Below, piece by piece: positions 60,207-62,467 of a stretch of DNA of 62,467 nt (the first letter of the stretch is position 1; every line of letters begins with the position of its first letter). This stretch comes from Flavobacterium sp. MK4S-17 (GTDB lineage: Bacteria; Bacteroidota; Bacteroidia; Flavobacteriales; Flavobacteriaceae): NCBI RefSeq assembly GCF_009848495.1, contig NZ_WWEP01000016.1, positions 1 to 62,467 on the forward strand. Reading direction: 5' to 3'. The translations under genes and the position numbers were made by a program. The notes under the pieces are model-generated. The model was given only the letters and a program-made list of their open reading frames with translations. It had not been told where the DNA came from and searched no databases.

Positions 60207-60249
60207 CACACTTAAAAAAAATTACACACAAAATAAATTTATAAAGAAA

Positions 60250-60546
60250 ATGACGAAAGCAGACATCGTAGCGAAAATCTCGGAGAAACTTGGTCTTGAA
60301 AAAGGAGATGTGCAGGCAACAGTTGAGTCTTTTATGGAAGAAGTTAAGAATTCCCTTGAAACAGGAGATAATGTTTACCTGAGAGGATTTGGCAGCTTTA
60401 TTATTAAAACACGTGCCGAAAAGACAGGAAGGAACATTTCTAAAAACACTACGATAAAAATACCTGCCCACAACATCCCGGCTTTTAAACCTGCTAAAAT
60501 TTTTGTTGACGGGGTAAAAACTAATACAGAGGCGAAAGTAAACTAA
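60250..60546 (+). CDS. HU-family DNA-binding protein
   Basis: A 98-residue protein from the ATG at 60250. The frame is open 34 codons further up, but those overlap the promoter. It has the HU/IHF fold: MTKADIVAKISEKLGLEKGDVQATVESFMEEVKNSL, then the arm GFGSFIIKTRAEKTGRNISKNTTIKIPAHNIPAFKPAKIF with the Pro at the tip of the DNA-binding arm. It bends and compacts DNA. A 30-residue basic protein gene follows after 26 bases, then RNase G, so the three probably share regulation. Confidence 0.96.
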   Translation: MTKADIVAKISEKLGLEKGDVQATVESFMEEVKNSLETGDNVYLRGFGSFIIKTRAEKTGRNISKNTTIKIPAHNIPAFKPAKIFVDGVKTNTEAKVN

Positions 60547-60572
60547 TTATTAACCACCAAAACACTTAGAAT

Positions 60573-60665
60573 ATGCCAAGTGGTAAAAAAAGAAAAAGAC
60601 ATAAGGTAGCTACTCACAAACGTAAAAAAAGAGCGAGAGCTAACCGTCACAAAAAGAAAAAGTAG
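60573..60665 (+). CDS. 30-residue basic protein, AURKAIP1/COX24-like (possible ribosomal protein)
   Basis: ATG CCA AGT at 60573 opens 30 codons ending TAG at 60663-60665. The product starts MPSGKKRKRHK and is nearly all Lys, Arg and His. It resembles the AURKAIP1/COX24 domain (mS38/bS22 type), and I recall a near-identical 30-residue protein across Bacteroidota beside HU and RNase G. It is probably a small ribosomal-subunit protein, though that is inferred from family resemblance. Its last codons form one arm of the terminator hairpin that follows. Confidence 0.85.
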   Translation: MPSGKKRKRHKVATHKRKKRARANRHKKKK

Positions 60666-60688
60666 TGTAAAACTACTTTTTCTTTTTT
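60651..60688 (+). terminator. Terminator overlapping the end of the 30-residue protein gene
   Basis: AAAAAGAAAAAGTAGT (60651-60666) pairs with ACTACTTTTTCTTTTT (60672-60687) around GTAAA, a 16-base-pair stem. The left arm includes the final Lys codons and stop of the small gene, so the protein sequence and the terminator are shared. Confidence 0.8.
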
Positions 60689-60880
60689 AAGAATTTAAGT
60701 TCATTGAAATTTGGTTTTCAGTTTATGGTTTAAAAGGCTTATATACATTAGCCTGCCTGATAACGGGAAACCACCGGGTACACAATACCTGTAAATTATT
60801 GTTTAATCCATCTATACTTTGGCTGGTGCTGTAGCGGTTTTGCTGCTGTAGCGTAAGCCCGGCAAATGGTATGGATAAAA

Positions 60881-62437
60881 ATGTACAGCGTGAATAAGGA
60901 ATTGATTATTCGATCAGGTTCTGAAGCCGTAGATTTTGCCTTGTTAAAAGATGGAAAACTAATAGAATTACATAAAGAAAAGGAAGACAGGAACAAGTTT
61001 TCGGTTGGCGATATATTTATTGCCAAAATAAGGAAACCAGTTGCAGGTTTAAATGCAGCCTTTGTAAATGTTGGCTTTGAGAAAGATGCTTTTTTGCATT
61101 ACCATGATTTGGGGCCAAACCTTCCTTCCTTAATGAAATTCATTAAACTTGTAAGCGCAGGTAAATTAAAAGATTATTCACTTAAAAATTTTCCTTTTGA
61201 AGCTGAGATTGACAAAAACGGCGTAATAACCGATGTGCTTAGTGCCAACCAGTCAATACTCGTTCAGGTGGTAAAGGAGCCTATATCTACCAAGGGGCCA
61301 AGGATAAGCTCAGAGCTTTCACTGGCGGGCAGGTATGTGGTGCTTGTTCCTTTTTCCGACAGGATTTCTATTTCCCAGAAAATAGAATCAAAAGAAGAAA
61401 AAGAGCGCCTGAAACGCCTTGTACAGTCTATAAGGCCAAAAGGGTTCGGCGTAATTGTGAGAACAGTAGCCGAAGGTAAAAAAGTGGCAGAACTGGATAA
61501 AGACCTTCAGAATTTGCTCGACAAATGGTCGGCAATGTGCAAAAGGATACCCAGTGCCCATCATCCCTCAAAAATATTGGGAGAGGTAAATAAAGTGTCA
61601 TCCATTTTAAGGGATGTTTTTAACGACACTTTCACCGGGATTTATGCAGATGATGAAGACTTGTTTTACCAAACTAAGGACTATCTGCAGGAGATAGCTC
61701 CCCATAAAGCGAATATCGTAAAGCTATACCAAAACAAAGAGCTTCCGCTTTTTGAAAAATACAGTATAGAGCGGCAAATAAAAACTTCTTTCGGCAAAAC
61801 CGTATCAATGAGTAAGGGTGCTTATCTTATTATAGAGCATACCGAAGCATTGCATGTTATAGATGTTAACAGCGGTAACCGCTCTAATAAAGCACAGAGC
61901 CAGGAAGATACAGCTCTTGAAGTAAACCTTATAGCGGCTGCTGAAATTGCAAGGCAGCTAAGGCTTAGGGATATGGGAGGCATTATAGTAGTTGATTTTA
62001 TTGATATGTCTAACCCTGACAACAGGAAGAAGCTGTATGATTTTCTTAAAGAGGAAATGAGCGACGATAAAGCAAAACACAAGATCCTGCCACCGAGTAA
62101 ATTTGGACTTATCCAGATTACACGGCAACGCGTTCGGCCTGAGGTTAATATTAAAACCAGGGAAGAAGACCCTAACAGGGAAAACGGGGAAATAGAAGCC
62201 CCTATACTGGTTATAGACCGTATAACAGCCGATCTTGAAAGAATTATTAAAAGCCATAAGAAGATAGTGCTCAACGCACACCCTTTTGTGGCGGCATACC
62301 TTACCAAAGGTTTTCCATCCATACGTTCAAAATGGTTTTTTGAGCATAAAAAATGGATAAAGATTATACCACGTGACGCTTACACGTATTTAGAGTACCG
62401 TTTTTTTGACAGCAAAGGAAACGCTATCACAGAATAA
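60881..62437 (+). CDS. rng: Ribonuclease E/G family endoribonuclease
   Basis: A protein of about 518 residues. It has an N-terminal S1-type RNA-binding region (KFSVGDIFIAKIRKPVAGLNAAFVNVGFEKDAFLHYHDL) and the RNase E/G catalytic core, with the metal-binding aspartates in DVNSGNR and IIVVDFIDM. The C-terminus ends without the long scaffold of RNase E, so it is the short RNase G type that matures rRNA and mRNA. The start is uncertain: ATG at 60866, ATG at 60881 and GTG at 60890 (just before NKELIIRS) are all in frame; 60890 fits my memory of relatives. The 215 bases before it hold no gene and contain a weak TATACTTTG. Confidence 0.95.
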   Translation: MYSVNKELIIRSGSEAVDFALLKDGKLIELHKEKEDRNKFSVGDIFIAKIRKPVAGLNAAFVNVGFEKDAFLHYHDLGPNLPSLMKFIKLVSAGKLKDYSLKNFPFEAEIDKNGVITDVLSANQSILVQVVKEPISTKGPRISSELSLAGRYVVLVPFSDRISISQKIESKEEKERLKRLVQSIRPKGFGVIVRTVAEGKKVAELDKDLQNLLDKWSAMCKRIPSAHHPSKILGEVNKVSSILRDVFNDTFTGIYADDEDLFYQTKDYLQEIAPHKANIVKLYQNKELPLFEKYSIERQIKTSFGKTVSMSKGAYLIIEHTEALHVIDVNSGNRSNKAQSQEDTALEVNLIAAAEIARQLRLRDMGGIIVVDFIDMSNPDNRKKLYDFLKEEMSDDKAKHKILPPSKFGLIQITRQRVRPEVNIKTREEDPNRENGEIEAPILVIDRITADLERIIKSHKKIVLNAHPFVAAYLTKGFPSIRSKWFFEHKKWIKIIPRDAYTYLEYRFFDSKGNAITE

Positions 62438-62443
62438 CAAAAA

Positions 62444-62467
62444 CCGCCACTGCAATTGCAGTGGCGG
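62444..62467. terminator. Terminator-like palindrome after rng, cut by the window end
   Basis: CCGCCACTGCAA (62444-62455) and TTGCAGTGGCGG (62456-62467) are exact inverted repeats with no loop base between them; the real hairpin will use the central bases as loop. An A tract precedes it, and the T tract, if any, lies outside the window. Confidence 0.75.

Noticed and set aside
1..62467. CRISPR array, tRNA, rRNA, insertion sequence or prophage
   Set aside because: No spaced direct repeats, cloverleaf-like stretches, transposase, integrase or phage structural genes were found while reading through both strands.

Overview
The window comes from a member of the Bacteroidota, most likely family Flavobacteriaceae (Flavobacterium or a close relative). 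Supporting signs are the ssb-gldE-gldD gliding-motility cluster, families largely confined to this phylum (DUF3078, DUF3109, DUF3127, DUF4301, a DUF6705-like protein), A+T-rich DNA, Bacteroidota-type promoters (TTTG, about 19 bases, TAnnTTTG), and the near absence of Shine-Dalgarno sequences. Almost all of it is chromosomal housekeeping DNA. I see no rRNA, tRNA, CRISPR array, insertion sequence or prophage. No gap between genes exceeds 300 bases.

Layout. 1-6 kb: surface and secreted proteins, namely a DUF6705-like protein cut by the window edge, a lipoprotein with a JAMM-like motif, a small secreted protein, and a 1138-residue outer-membrane protein. 6-7.8 kb: a markedly AT-rich OLD-family nuclease, the best candidate for acquired DNA. 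8-16.7 kb: aspartate kinase with an acetyltransferase, fructose-bisphosphatase, TerB-like protein, HupE-like protein, dCMP deaminase, S41 protease, a Cys-rich HMA-like protein, a short flavoprotein, MarC and DUF3109. 17-22.3 kb: nrdB-nrdA and dGTPase (dNTP supply), with a small orphan gene between them. 22.3-25.6 kb: DUF3078, dxs, tadA. 25.7-35.4 kb: alpha-2-macroglobulin lipoprotein, GNAT and PBP1C in one overlapping unit, then a queuosine-precursor transporter and tag. 35.4-42.9 kb: ahcY, then a phosphopantetheinyl transferase, a PnuC-type transporter, DUF4301 with an odd N-terminal extension, arfB, and a TPP riboswitch driving a TonB-dependent receptor. 43-50.7 kb: greA, HIT, small lipoproteins, an orphan histidine kinase, flavin reductase, DUF3127, a pair of related secreted proteins, aat and two unknown genes. 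50.7-62.5 kb: rplU-rpmA, two M16 peptidases, a DMT transporter, an HMA lipoprotein, mutY-ssb-gldE-gldD, HU, a 30-residue basic protein and RNase G.

Functional links. dCMP deaminase, ribonucleotide reductase and dGTPase sit within 10 kb and all act on dNTP pools. The A2M/PBP1C pair is a known periplasmic peptidoglycan-repair and protease-trap partnership. The riboswitch-controlled receptor, with a PnuC-family permease a few genes upstream, suggests a thiamine-uptake locus, and the transporter's neighbour appears to carry the wreck of a NadR-like kinase. HU, the small basic protein and RNase G form an information-processing group next to mutY-ssb-gld.

No clearly new multi-gene system stands out. 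The most unusual items are the DUF4301 fusion with its PnuC/thiamine context, the terminator-like hairpin at the very start of the greA transcript, the SSB-like acidic tail on DUF3127, the Rieske-like lipoprotein without histidine ligands, and the JAMM-like lipoprotein. All assignments rest on reading the translated sequence and remembered family features; no database search was run.
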